A stretch of 64,000 bases of DNA, taken from contig JBGAUL010000001.1 of assembly GCA_044228685.1 (NCBI GenBank), forward strand, positions 284,059 through 348,058. Direction: 5' to 3'. The DNA is from JBBATK01 sp044228685 (GTDB taxonomy: Bacteria; Bacteroidota; Ignavibacteria; Kapaibacteriales; NICIL-2). Below, piece after piece: positions 35,608-45,461 of the stretch. The notes beneath the pieces were generated by a model. It did no database searches. It was not told the DNA's origin and saw nothing but the letters and a program-made list of their open reading frames with translations. How positions within the stretch are numbered: position 1 is the stretch's first letter; the number at the start of each line of letters is the position of its first letter. Made by a program: the position numbers and the translations under genes.

Positions 35608-38600
35608 ATGAAATCTATCCTCAGGTTCCTCGTTGTTGCATGCAGTGCGTTACTCATTTCGGTTACGGTGTCAAAGTCGCAGTCAATGTCGGTTTACGAC
35701 ATTGATATCAGCAACTTTCCGACAGTGAAAGTTCGCGTTTTCGTCTTCGACCAAAATGGAAATCTCATCCGCAATCTGACGCCTTCTCAGTTTCAGATTG
35801 TGGAAAATGGGACATCACGAACGGTGAGTTCATACAGTTGTGGACCGCAGACTACACCTTGCTCCAGCCTCTCAGCTGTGTTAACCGTTGATGTATCGGG
35901 ATCAATGGACCAAGGAACGCCACGAAGAATGGACTTGGCGAAGTCCGCAGCGCGCGCTTTTGTTCGCGCCTTAGCGCTAAACGTCAATGAGTGTGCAGTG
36001 ACAAGCTTTGATCAACTGAATTACCTTAACTGTGACTTCACGCGAGATACCACGCGACTGCTTAACGCAATTAATGGTCTGACGCCTTTAGGGGGCACAG
36101 ATTACGATATGGGTTTTAGATACGGTCCGGCAGGGGGACTACTTGTAGCTCAGCGATCACAACCAAACAACCGACGCGTGCTGGTGTTTCTAACGGATGG
36201 TCTAGGCGCTGGCAGTGAATCTGCAATAACTTCAATGGCGCAAGCGAACAACGTCAAAGTGTATTGCATTGCTGTTGGAATGGGAACTCCGCAAATTTTA
36301 AAGAACATCTGTACAGCAACAAATGGACAGTGGTTTGACAACGTTAATCAAATCGCTCAAGCCGAGGCAATTTATCGGCAAATCTCAAGTTACGAGCAGT
36401 GCTATCCTCCGTGTGAACTGAGCTACACTAGTGCACTCGATTGCAATCAGAATCGAAGTGTTACAATCAGTATTCCCAGTCTGGGTATCTCACAAGTGGT
36501 GAACTACGCCTTGCCGAACTCGTTGATACCTCGCCTGAGTTATAGTAAGACTGGTGTGAGTTACGGTGGGGTTCCTCCTGCCACTACACGCGACTCGACG
36601 GTTGTGTTGACAGCACAGAATGGAAATGTGACTGTTACGAGCGGCAGTTTTAGTAATTCAAAGTTCACAGTTGTGAATTGGGGAGGATCATCACCGCCAT
36701 TCACCTTAAATTCCGGACAAACACGTACCCTTACAGTGAGGTTTTCGCCAACTGATTCGAGTATGCAGTTCGGCTCTTTAGTCTTGAATACTAACGCCTG
36801 TAATAATGGGAGTTTTGTTGTTTCCGGAGGGTATGCTGCGCGTACAGTAGCTGTACGAACACTAACAGTCGTTGAACCGAACGGCGGTGAAAGCTATAGT
36901 ACATGCGACTCCATGAAAATACGTTGGAGTGGGATACAGCTCAGTGATACCGTTCGAGTCGAGCTTAGCACCAACAATGGTGCAAGCTGGACGAAGATAA
37001 AAGACTCGGTCAGCAATACGAACCAACTGACTATAAAGACACCTTCGAGCGTAGGTACACAGAATCTCGTACGAGTGTCTCAGCTAAAGAAACAGACAGA
37101 TACTTTGATGTTGTTACCCAACTACTTCAGAGGATTCACCGGATATGTTCGTGCACACCCGACAAATGCAAATTTGGTTGCTGCATGTAATGGATGGCGC
37201 AACGGCACATCATCCTTATCATGTACTCGTGACGAGCGAAAGGTTTACATTTACAATCTCAGCACAGGTGATACCGTAAAGACCTTTAGTCCTCCGACGA
37301 GTGCTCTAGCATACTCTTGCGCATGGAGTCCGAATGGTGATACTTTGTTTACTCTTCACTTTCAGCCGATTCCAGGAAACTCATATCTGTATTATTGGAA
37401 TTATAGTACAGGAGCCTTGCTTAAAACAATAGTAATCAGTGGTACTGAGTCGGTTGAGTGTGACTACAACGCTAACACACAACGAATTGCAATCGGCGTA
37501 CATGCGGTCAACAATAATGTGCTTTTGTACAATTCTGTATCCGGCACATTGCTCCAAACCTTAGCTTTTCATGATGACCGAGTTTGGTGGGTGCGATTCA
37601 ATCCCAGTGGTACCAAACTTGCAAGCTGCGGAAACGACATGAGAATGATAATCTGGGATGTCGCTACTTATGCTCGACTTGTTACTGTGATGCATTCTAA
37701 CACCGTGGCATGTGTTGATTGGCATCCAACTCAGCAGCAGATCATTAGTGGATGTCTTGATGGTTATACCCGCCTCTATGACGCCACCAACGGGACGCTC
37801 ATTCGCTCGTTCTACATTAGTGGTATTGGTGCCAATTACTGTTCGGTTTTTAACTCCGATGGTTCGCGCATTCTTGCGGCTGGGAACAATACTGCTTCGA
37901 TGTGCGGGGTGTGGAATACTGCAAATGCAGCCGTGATAGCAACCTTTGACTTAAGCAGTCGATGGAGCAAATCGTTTAATGGTGCAATGACTGCGGCTTA
38001 TGCGGCTGATGGCAATATTGTCACTGCTAATGAGGGCTATGGAGTTAACTACTGGAGTGGTAGCGGCTCAGCAATTAGAACAATGTCAAAGGTCATGGGA
38101 AGGGCAAGTGATGATATGTGCGCCGAATTCAGTCCGGACGGTAATCAGATTGCAGTTGCCGGCCGACTTTTGGAAACTGTCATATACAACGCAAAAACTA
38201 AAGACACTATTACTGTATTACCTGGGAGCTCTCCGTCTTACAATTTATCACTGTGTTACAGTCCTAATGGACAGTATCTGGCTACACGAGATAACGCTTC
38301 CATTACTCGCATATATAATACTTCCAATTGGCAGGTAGTGCAGCAATTCAACTCCGGTATGCCTATGCCTGCTTTGTGTTTTAGCCCGAACTCACAGTAT
38401 CTGGTAGTCGGCAACAAAGTATACAACTCATCGACAGGAGCACTTGTACGAACACTCAACTCAACATCTACTAAAATCATGAACGCACGGTTCATGGCGA
38501 ATGGATCAAAAGTTGTGCTTATGGGTACTGTGCCGACAGCGGATTCTGCGTTGATAACGATTTGTGATTTTGCGACAGGAAATCTTCTTCGAAAAGCAAC

Positions 38601-41600
38601 TCGCTTAGGAGCATACTATACAACGGGTGAGCTAAGCTCAGATGAAAACCTCATTACGGCTGCGTTCTATGATCAGTTTGATATGTATGACTCTACCCTG
38701 ACCAGCCTGGGTGGCAGCACTACGTGTCACTTGGATAGTAAAGATCTAAACGCCACAAAAGTTGCAGGCAGGAGTAGTACAATCTGCAGAGTCCTGACAT
38801 TTCCAAGTCTTAGTTTGTTGAAATCGTACTCTGCTCTGCATACGAACTCGGCACTCGGCAATAAGTTGTCTCCGGACGGCACTCGAGTTTTTACAACGTC
38901 TCAAGATGGTTATCTCGAAATCTATGATATAGAACCTCAGTTGATTCAGTCAGACACTTCAGATGCCGTGTTTAGTATAGGCACTCCGCAGCTTTCGACA
39001 TCTGCCACCGGTGGTGTCGATTTTGGAAGCATTGGTACAGGAATGGTTAAGGACTCGACTTTGACGGCTCTGGTCTGCAATAACGGAACGACCAAGGTAC
39101 GTCTTGAGAGTTTAGTCATTGCCGGATCAAACGCTTCAGATTTTAGCATATCACGAAGTGCTGCCGGTGACACACTGGCTCCGGGGGAATGTCGGACCAT
39201 CGAACTTCGCTTTGCTCCGGCAGCTATTGGTTCCAAAACCGCACAGCTGCAAATCATCACGAAATGTGATACGCTCAAGATTGCACTAAGTGGGGTTGTG
39301 GTTCAGCCGAGCTTACAGGTAGCTGCGACGATTATTGATTTTGGCAGAATAGAGGTAAATCAACAAAAGGACACGACAGTTGCGGTGGTAGTAAAGAACA
39401 TTGGAGCAAGTGCAGTCACGGTAACAAACACCCGCAAGGCGGGACCGGACACAACGCAGTTTCAAATACTCAATGGAGGTGGTTCCTTCACTTTGGCATC
39501 CGGTGCCAGCCGCCAGATGCAACTTCGCTTTGCACCGACTGAAAAGGGACTTACAACCGGCTTAATCCTTTTCGACTACGCTGGAGTTGGATCTCCGGCA
39601 GTTGCAATACTTGTAGGTGAAGGATTGCGTCTTGCCCGAGCAAACGCCAATGCACCGGTCTTTGATAATCTGACTTGCCGTGTTAGCTACAGAGATACCG
39701 TTGTTACGCTTAGTAGCTTCGGAACTGATGACTTGATCATTAGCGATAGTTCTATTACAGGGGCAAGCGCTGCTCAATTTCGCATACTTTCCGGCTTGCG
39801 AAAACCTGACACTTTGAACAGAACGAACGGCTCTCGTCAAATAACCATTCGTTTTACTCCGGTCGTGACCGGGAACGCTACCGCTACATTGAACCTAAAA
39901 ACAAATGCAGTCAACTTACCACCTGACAGCGTGCTGCACATTGCCCTCACAGGTCGTAAAGACAGCGTTGGTTTTGTTGCAACTAATAAGCAGGTCCTCT
40001 TTAGTAACGTGGCAGCCAATACATCTTTTGTACGAACTACGAACCTTACGAACACAGGTACACTCCCTATCGGGTGGTCCGGTTTGCCATTAACTATTGG
40101 GAAGTTTGTGATCGATAGCATATCTCCAAATCCAACGCCGCCCGGTCAGAACGCCACAGTTTACGTTCGCTTTACTGGAGGAGCCAAAGGCACAACCTTC
40201 AAAGAGAGGTACGTTATAACCGATACATTGTGCGGTCGTGTTGATAGTTTGAATCTCAGCGCAACTGTCGAAATTCCTACGCCACCAACTCTAAGCAGTT
40301 TAAGCTTGTTGGGTCTTAGTCCCATAGGATGCGGAGTATCAAGCGTCGATAGCACGGTGGTGCTTACAAATCTTGGAGATTCTGCTGTTGTCATTCGCCA
40401 GATGCGCTTGTCAGGATTGGATTCCAACGATTTTGAAATAGTATCGCCGACAACCTTCCCCGTCAGCGTTGCATCTCGTGACAGTATGTTGATTAAGATT
40501 CGCTTTAAGCCATCAAGTATTGGTGCAAAGCAAACAAACTTGAATGTCCGAAGCAATGCTTTCAATAGCGGCGCCGATAGTACTTACGCTATCCAGCTAT
40601 ACTGTCAGAAGGATAGTGCTGCATTCAGTCTACAAAACTCGCTGAGCTTCACCAACGTCCCGGCTTTAACAGCAAAACAGAAGCAACTGACCATTAAGAA
40701 TACCGGTACGAGTTCAATCACATGGATGTCAACACCGGTTGTCGTGAATGAGTTCGTGATAGACTCTATCGTTCCAAAGACCACGCCGGTTGGTGGCCAG
40801 TCAATTGTGTACATAACTTTTAGCGGAGGCAGCTCTGGACAAACGTTTAAACGGAGTTATGACTTTACTGAACCCACCTGTAATGAGAAGATTACGCTGA
40901 ATCTCCTCGCCACAGTCGACATACCGCCTCCAACACTAGTCTGTGCGAGCGCATTGCAGAGCGCTAATTTGTTATGCAAAACTGAACTCGATACAGTTTT
41001 GACCATCTCAAATACCGGGGGAAGTGATTTAATTATTAGCGATACTCTCATCACGGGAGCTGATGCTGGTGCATTTAGTCTGCCCGGTCTGGTTCTTCCG
41101 CTAACGATCCCAACGAAGCAACAGGCTTCAATTGCGGTGCACGTTCGAGCTTTGAAAGTGGGTCTTCATAACGCGTTGTTGGATTTTAGCTCCAACGCGG
41201 ATAACGCCACAGCGGGGCATACTGTCGTTGGCTTAAGCATGAGAAAAGACAGTGCAGGTTTCAAACTAAATCCATCAAGCCTCTCGTATACAAACGTTCC
41301 AATCGCCACAGCGATTACAAAAACAATAACACTTACGAATACAGGAAGCATAGCACAAAGCTGGACGACGCCATTGACAGCGACAGGATTTACAATCGAC
41401 TCGATCATACCCTCAACAACTCCACCAGGAGGCACTTCGACTGTGTATGTACGCTTCATCGGCGGAAATACAGGCGACATCTTTAATGCTTCAATCGATC
41501 TTCAAGAAGGCGCATGTAATCAAATTCGTCGCTTGCAACTGAATGCTACGGTGAACATTCCGCCACCGCTTATTAAAGTTCAGTCTAACGTCGGATATCA

Positions 41601-42894
41601 CAGTGTCTTATGTACGACGCAGACACAGGATACAACCTTGACAATCGAGAATACGGGAGGTAGTGATTTGATCATCAGCGATACCGTATGGACCGGAGCA
41701 GACCGAGCATACTTCAGTCTTAAAGGTTTAACATTGCCATTTACAATTAGCAAATCAACTACGCAGAATATTATCGTTCACTGGATGCCTCTTCGAAGTG
41801 GTGTCTTTAACGCACAACTCGATCTTCTTTCGAATGCTGACAACGCTATTCCAAACGGCGGTAAAACGAGCTTGAGCTTAGTAGCACAAAAGGACAGCAG
41901 CTGGATTAACCTTCCATCAGGTTCGACTGTTGACTTTGGTACTGTCGCAGCGGGTTTGGCTCAAACGCAGAATCTGAGTATTGAAAACAAAGGGACAATT
42001 GCTCTCAGTATCCCAGTTGGCGCTACGCTCGGCTTGTTTAGTATCAAGAGTATTAGTCCTAACCCTATTCCTGCCGGTCAGACTGCCGTCGCAGTCATAG
42101 AGTTCGCCGGCGCGGCTAGCGGTGTTTACAGTGAGCAATGGAGCGTCGGTGACAGTTGCCAGCATCAAACAATTGTTAGTCTTAAAGCACTCATACAAGC
42201 GCAGGCGAATGCAAGCGCTGAGATTCGTTGTGATAGCACATCAGGATATCCTGGAGACATCGTGAGTGTTCCTTTACGTTTGAGTAAACAAAACAATCTT
42301 AGCGTCGCAGGTGTGAATTCATTTGAATTTGATATGCAGTACAATGCAACAGTTATTGAGGCTTTAACGGCAGATGGTGGTCTGACACTTGGGGCATCAA
42401 AAATCGCAGGAGATACTATGACGCAGCATCTTGTCGCCGACCTCTCTCAGCTTCAGAGTTCCGTGCTTGGTAAACTGAGCTTCATTGTAGGTCTTGGAAG
42501 TGACAGCTCCACTACGCTTAGGATATCGCAGCTTAAAAGCAACGGCGGATTAGCAAGCCTGAGTAGTGTGAATGGAAAAATCGACGTTCTTGGCATCTGT
42601 CGATCCGGCGGTGCGCGTTTGCTAAGTCCAAATGCCACGCCTACGGCTCTCATGATCAGTCCGAACCCTGCTTCAGACCAAATCTCGCTACTCATCCAGT
42701 CACCGGAAAGACATCTCCGCATAAGAGTCGTCGATGCAACAGGCAGAGAAGTGTCTCGATTTTTTGACGGAACACTGACATCTGATGAGATGCGTTTTGA
42801 TTGTAGTGTTGCAGATCTCGTAAGTGGCGTCTATAGTGTTCTCTTGCAAACTCCAACGGTGGTTCGCGTTTACAAAATGCAGGTGGTACGATAG
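35608..42894 (+). CDS. Giant secreted multidomain protein: VWA, WD40-like, choice-of-anchor-D repeats, cohesin-like, T9SS tail
   Basis: 2428 residues with a signal peptide (MKSILRFLVVACSALLISVT). A von Willebrand factor A domain (about 85-265) has the metal-binding motif DVSGSM. Next come an anchor-like domain (about 310-410) and a PNGGESY domain (about 420-495). WD40-like blades (about 500-1110) include SPNGDTLFTLHF and NPSGTKLASCGND. About ten immunoglobulin-like anchor repeats span 1128-2197; the last eight alternate two types with a period near 213 residues. A cohesin-like domain (about 2200-2330, NSFEFDMQYNATVIEA) and a T9SS tail (about 2345-2428, ISPNPASDQISLLIQS) end the protein. This suggests a surface adhesin or scaffold. 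It is 11 bp upstream of an OmpA-family gene, so probably co-transcribed. Confidence 0.85.
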   Translation: MKSILRFLVVACSALLISVTVSKSQSMSVYDIDISNFPTVKVRVFVFDQNGNLIRNLTPSQFQIVENGTSRTVSSYSCGPQTTPCSSLSAVLTVDVSGSMDQGTPRRMDLAKSAARAFVRALALNVNECAVTSFDQLNYLNCDFTRDTTRLLNAINGLTPLGGTDYDMGFRYGPAGGLLVAQRSQPNNRRVLVFLTDGLGAGSESAITSMAQANNVKVYCIAVGMGTPQILKNICTATNGQWFDNVNQIAQAEAIYRQISSYEQCYPPCELSYTSALDCNQNRSVTISIPSLGISQVVNYALPNSLIPRLSYSKTGVSYGGVPPATTRDSTVVLTAQNGNVTVTSGSFSNSKFTVVNWGGSSPPFTLNSGQTRTLTVRFSPTDSSMQFGSLVLNTNACNNGSFVVSGGYAARTVAVRTLTVVEPNGGESYSTCDSMKIRWSGIQLSDTVRVELSTNNGASWTKIKDSVSNTNQLTIKTPSSVGTQNLVRVSQLKKQTDTLMLLPNYFRGFTGYVRAHPTNANLVAACNGWRNGTSSLSCTRDERKVYIYNLSTGDTVKTFSPPTSALAYSCAWSPNGDTLFTLHFQPIPGNSYLYYWNYSTGALLKTIVISGTESVECDYNANTQRIAIGVHAVNNNVLLYNSVSGTLLQTLAFHDDRVWWVRFNPSGTKLASCGNDMRMIIWDVATYARLVTVMHSNTVACVDWHPTQQQIISGCLDGYTRLYDATNGTLIRSFYISGIGANYCSVFNSDGSRILAAGNNTASMCGVWNTANAAVIATFDLSSRWSKSFNGAMTAAYAADGNIVTANEGYGVNYWSGSGSAIRTMSKVMGRASDDMCAEFSPDGNQIAVAGRLLETVIYNAKTKDTITVLPGSSPSYNLSLCYSPNGQYLATRDNASITRIYNTSNWQVVQQFNSGMPMPALCFSPNSQYLVVGNKVYNSSTGALVRTLNSTSTKIMNARFMANGSKVVLMGTVPTADSALITICDFATGNLLRKATRLGAYYTTGELSSDENLITAAFYDQFDMYDSTLTSLGGSTTCHLDSKDLNATKVAGRSSTICRVLTFPSLSLLKSYSALHTNSALGNKLSPDGTRVFTTSQDGYLEIYDIEPQLIQSDTSDAVFSIGTPQLSTSATGGVDFGSIGTGMVKDSTLTALVCNNGTTKVRLESLVIAGSNASDFSISRSAAGDTLAPGECRTIELRFAPAAIGSKTAQLQIITKCDTLKIALSGVVVQPSLQVAATIIDFGRIEVNQQKDTTVAVVVKNIGASAVTVTNTRKAGPDTTQFQILNGGGSFTLASGASRQMQLRFAPTEKGLTTGLILFDYAGVGSPAVAILVGEGLRLARANANAPVFDNLTCRVSYRDTVVTLSSFGTDDLIISDSSITGASAAQFRILSGLRKPDTLNRTNGSRQITIRFTPVVTGNATATLNLKTNAVNLPPDSVLHIALTGRKDSVGFVATNKQVLFSNVAANTSFVRTTNLTNTGTLPIGWSGLPLTIGKFVIDSISPNPTPPGQNATVYVRFTGGAKGTTFKERYVITDTLCGRVDSLNLSATVEIPTPPTLSSLSLLGLSPIGCGVSSVDSTVVLTNLGDSAVVIRQMRLSGLDSNDFEIVSPTTFPVSVASRDSMLIKIRFKPSSIGAKQTNLNVRSNAFNSGADSTYAIQLYCQKDSAAFSLQNSLSFTNVPALTAKQKQLTIKNTGTSSITWMSTPVVVNEFVIDSIVPKTTPVGGQSIVYITFSGGSSGQTFKRSYDFTEPTCNEKITLNLLATVDIPPPTLVCASALQSANLLCKTELDTVLTISNTGGSDLIISDTLITGADAGAFSLPGLVLPLTIPTKQQASIAVHVRALKVGLHNALLDFSSNADNATAGHTVVGLSMRKDSAGFKLNPSSLSYTNVPIATAITKTITLTNTGSIAQSWTTPLTATGFTIDSIIPSTTPPGGTSTVYVRFIGGNTGDIFNASIDLQEGACNQIRRLQLNATVNIPPPLIKVQSNVGYHSVLCTTQTQDTTLTIENTGGSDLIISDTVWTGADRAYFSLKGLTLPFTISKSTTQNIIVHWMPLRSGVFNAQLDLLSNADNAIPNGGKTSLSLVAQKDSSWINLPSGSTVDFGTVAAGLAQTQNLSIENKGTIALSIPVGATLGLFSIKSISPNPIPAGQTAVAVIEFAGAASGVYSEQWSVGDSCQHQTIVSLKALIQAQANASAEIRCDSTSGYPGDIVSVPLRLSKQNNLSVAGVNSFEFDMQYNATVIEALTADGGLTLGASKIAGDTMTQHLVADLSQLQSSVLGKLSFIVGLGSDSSTTLRISQLKSNGGLASLSSVNGKIDVLGICRSGGARLLSPNATPTALMISPNPASDQISLLIQSPERHLRIRVVDATGREVSRFFDGTLTSDEMRFDCSVADLVSGVYSVLLQTPTVVRVYKMQVVR

Positions 42895-42905
42895 CATATT
42901 CAATC

Positions 42906-45104
42906 ATGAAAACACAGAGCAAGAGACTGAGTGAAATATTTGCTTACGCTACCGCCATACTTTGTGGAACATTCGCCGCGATGGCTCAATCACCGAGTCC
43001 TATCCTGAGTCCCTGGCAGGTCGGTGCATTTGGTCATGCTGGCAGCACTCTACACACGGCAAATTTTCAGAAGCTTCCCGGAGTTCCTAACTGCTGCCCA
43101 CGTTTTGAGAATGGCTCCGGTACAGCATTAGGTGTCGGAGCATTAGTGAACTTTTATGTAAGCCCGTCTACCGCTCTAGGACTTCGATTTGGCTTCGCTT
43201 CTTTTGATGGTACTTTGCAAAAGGAAGAAGGCACAACGGTTATTGTAAACGGATCCGCACAGGCTGGATCGTTCATCCATACATTGAATGCAAAACTCTC
43301 CGCTTTCAGCTTGCAACCGCATCTGCACTTTGGCATCCTTTCCAATATGTACCTTGAGGTAGGTGCAGAGTTGGCCATGCTGAGAACTGCTGACTATGCT
43401 CAGCAAGAAACAATCGGTCAACCCAGCGGGCAGGGCACTTTTCTTGATGCCTTGGGCCAGGATTCACATAGTCGAATTCGGAACCAATTTTCAGGTGCAC
43501 TACCAGGGGCAGCTGGGATGCTCATTCTTCCAAGTGCCACTGTCGGTTATGAGATTCCACTTACTCGAAGACACAATATCACATTGTCACCGGAGATTCG
43601 CTACTCGTATGGTCTGACATCCGTAGTGGGTGAGCTCGACTGGAAAGTACAGCAGATTCGCGCAGGTATTGCGCTCGCCTATCGCCCACTTAGTCTTCCG
43701 CTTGTCCAACAAGAATTTTGGCACATCGACACTCTGAGAATTCAGCGAAGCAATTTGACCAGTGAGCTGATTGCGCAAGGATCAGGGCGTTCCACCGAAT
43801 TTGAGTCTATTGAAAATGATGTACGCATACAACGACGAGAAATTTATCGTACAGATACCTTGTACTACCCGGAGGTGATTGCTGAGCATCGAGAACAAAA
43901 GCCTGTCGAGATACAACCTGAGAAATTCAACATCAGTCTAAAGGCCGTCGCTGTGGACGATGAGAGACACGAAGATGATACACTGCGAATTCAGATTCGT
44001 CAGTACTCTAATCTGTTGTTGACGCCTCTTTTGAACTACATTTTTTTTGAAGAGGGAAGAGCTGAGCTTCCGGCGCGTTATGCAAAGCTCAGTCAGGCTG
44101 ATACGGCACGTTTCGACGAGAACAAGCATAACTCAATTGAGAAGTTGCCTACATACTATCAGATTCTGAATATCATTGGTAAGAGACTTCATCAATACCC
44201 GGCAGCAACCCTTCGACTGGTTGGATGTAACAGCAACAGAGGTGCTGAATTAGGAGATACTGCCCTCTCAAGAAAAAGAGCGGAGGCTGTTTTTCGGTAC
44301 TTGCGTGATGTATGGGGTATTGTACCTCAACGCATGAATGTCAGCGTGCGCAACCTACCAGAGTATGCATCCAATCCGGACTCTGCTGATGGAGCTGCAG
44401 AAAATCGTCGGGTTGAACTCTGGAGTCCGGTTTATGAAATCCTAAAGCCAGTGATAACGAGTGACACAACAACGTATGCACGATCAATGGATGTGCATGT
44501 GCGACCCAAGGTAGAAACTTCGTCTGAGATTAATACTTGGAACATAGGAGTGAGAAGCAAAAGTCAACTCGTCTTTACAAAAAGTTCACAGGGTGCTGTA
44601 CCGGAGGATGTCATTTGGAATCTCAGCACTGAGGAACAGAGTCATCTTCAAAATGAAAAACTACTGACAGTTCATCTACATGTTAAAAGTAAGAAAGGCG
44701 ATAGCGCTGATGCAGTGACGACTCTTGGCGTGACGTCCCAATATCAAAGATCTCGACAAAGAAATATTGTAGATAGTATGGAGGTGGATCGCTATAGTCT
44801 GATTCTCTTTGACGTAAGGAGCTCAGAACTCAAGCATTTTAATTCTCAAATTATCGACTTTATCCGACAGCGAATCGGCAAAAACTCACAAGTATTTGTA
44901 GAGGGATTTACTGACCGCTTAGGTGAGAGTAACTATAATCAAGCTCTTGCAAAGAGTCGCGCTGAAGAAACGGCGCACGCGCTTGGGCACAAAATTCAAA
45001 GCGTAAAAGGGCATGGCGAGGCAAACACCTACAACAATGACTTACCTGAAGGTCGTCACTACACTCGTACTGTCGATGTGGTTGTACAAAGTCCGTTGAA
45101 GTAA
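42906..45104 (+). CDS. Outer-membrane protein with N-terminal beta-barrel and two OmpA-like domains
   Basis: 732 residues with a signal peptide ending near MAQSPSPI. The N-terminal ~250 residues look like an outer-membrane beta-barrel (alternating aromatic/small strands, LGVGALVNFYV, ALGLRFGFAS). The first OmpA-like domain (about 365-515) has the peptidoglycan-binding pattern (SRKRAEAVFRYL ... ENRRVELW). A second OmpA-like domain is at about 620-732 (GFTDRLGESNYNQALAKSRA); its usual NRRV is replaced by TRTV, so it may bind peptidoglycan poorly or differently. The gene follows the giant protein by 11 bp and may encode its outer-membrane or periplasmic anchor partner; that link is inference. 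Confidence 0.82.
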   Translation: MKTQSKRLSEIFAYATAILCGTFAAMAQSPSPILSPWQVGAFGHAGSTLHTANFQKLPGVPNCCPRFENGSGTALGVGALVNFYVSPSTALGLRFGFASFDGTLQKEEGTTVIVNGSAQAGSFIHTLNAKLSAFSLQPHLHFGILSNMYLEVGAELAMLRTADYAQQETIGQPSGQGTFLDALGQDSHSRIRNQFSGALPGAAGMLILPSATVGYEIPLTRRHNITLSPEIRYSYGLTSVVGELDWKVQQIRAGIALAYRPLSLPLVQQEFWHIDTLRIQRSNLTSELIAQGSGRSTEFESIENDVRIQRREIYRTDTLYYPEVIAEHREQKPVEIQPEKFNISLKAVAVDDERHEDDTLRIQIRQYSNLLLTPLLNYIFFEEGRAELPARYAKLSQADTARFDENKHNSIEKLPTYYQILNIIGKRLHQYPAATLRLVGCNSNRGAELGDTALSRKRAEAVFRYLRDVWGIVPQRMNVSVRNLPEYASNPDSADGAAENRRVELWSPVYEILKPVITSDTTTYARSMDVHVRPKVETSSEINTWNIGVRSKSQLVFTKSSQGAVPEDVIWNLSTEEQSHLQNEKLLTVHLHVKSKKGDSADAVTTLGVTSQYQRSRQRNIVDSMEVDRYSLILFDVRSSELKHFNSQIIDFIRQRIGKNSQVFVEGFTDRLGESNYNQALAKSRAEETAHALGHKIQSVKGHGEANTYNNDLPEGRHYTRTVDVVVQSPLK

Positions 45105-45461
45105 AGCTAAGGGAATAGACGCGGTGTTATGCATATAACGTTCATTATCTCCAGTCGCTCAGTACGGTACACAGGATACTATGCACATCCGCGCTGACAT
45201 GCCCAAAGATATTCACACCTTGTACCTGTTGTGTAGCACGGTGAGAAATGCTTCGGTTATGAGAATGAATGCGATACCAATCAAACTCGCAACACCGATA
45301 TTCGCTCAATGCGCCTGCAATCGGGCTGGAGTCGGTGGTGAATGTTTTACCACCCGAAGGCAGTTGTTGTCATCTGCGCCTATGAGCTACCTCGGATGAT
45401 CGCTCATGTATTCTATGGGATGAGCTAGAAGAATTATAGTTAAGCTAGGAAACCTCACGAG
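45105..45461. other. Intergenic region with no supported gene
   Basis: 357 bp between the convergent OmpA-family and lipoprotein genes. A 72-codon ORF (45181-45399) has an AGGAT-like sequence before its ATG but no recognisable features, and is not called. No clear terminator hairpin was seen. Confidence 0.3.

Noticed and set aside
45181..45399. 72-codon ORF with AGGAT before the ATG
   Set aside because: Sequence shows no domain, membrane or signal feature; the start context alone is not enough to call it a gene.
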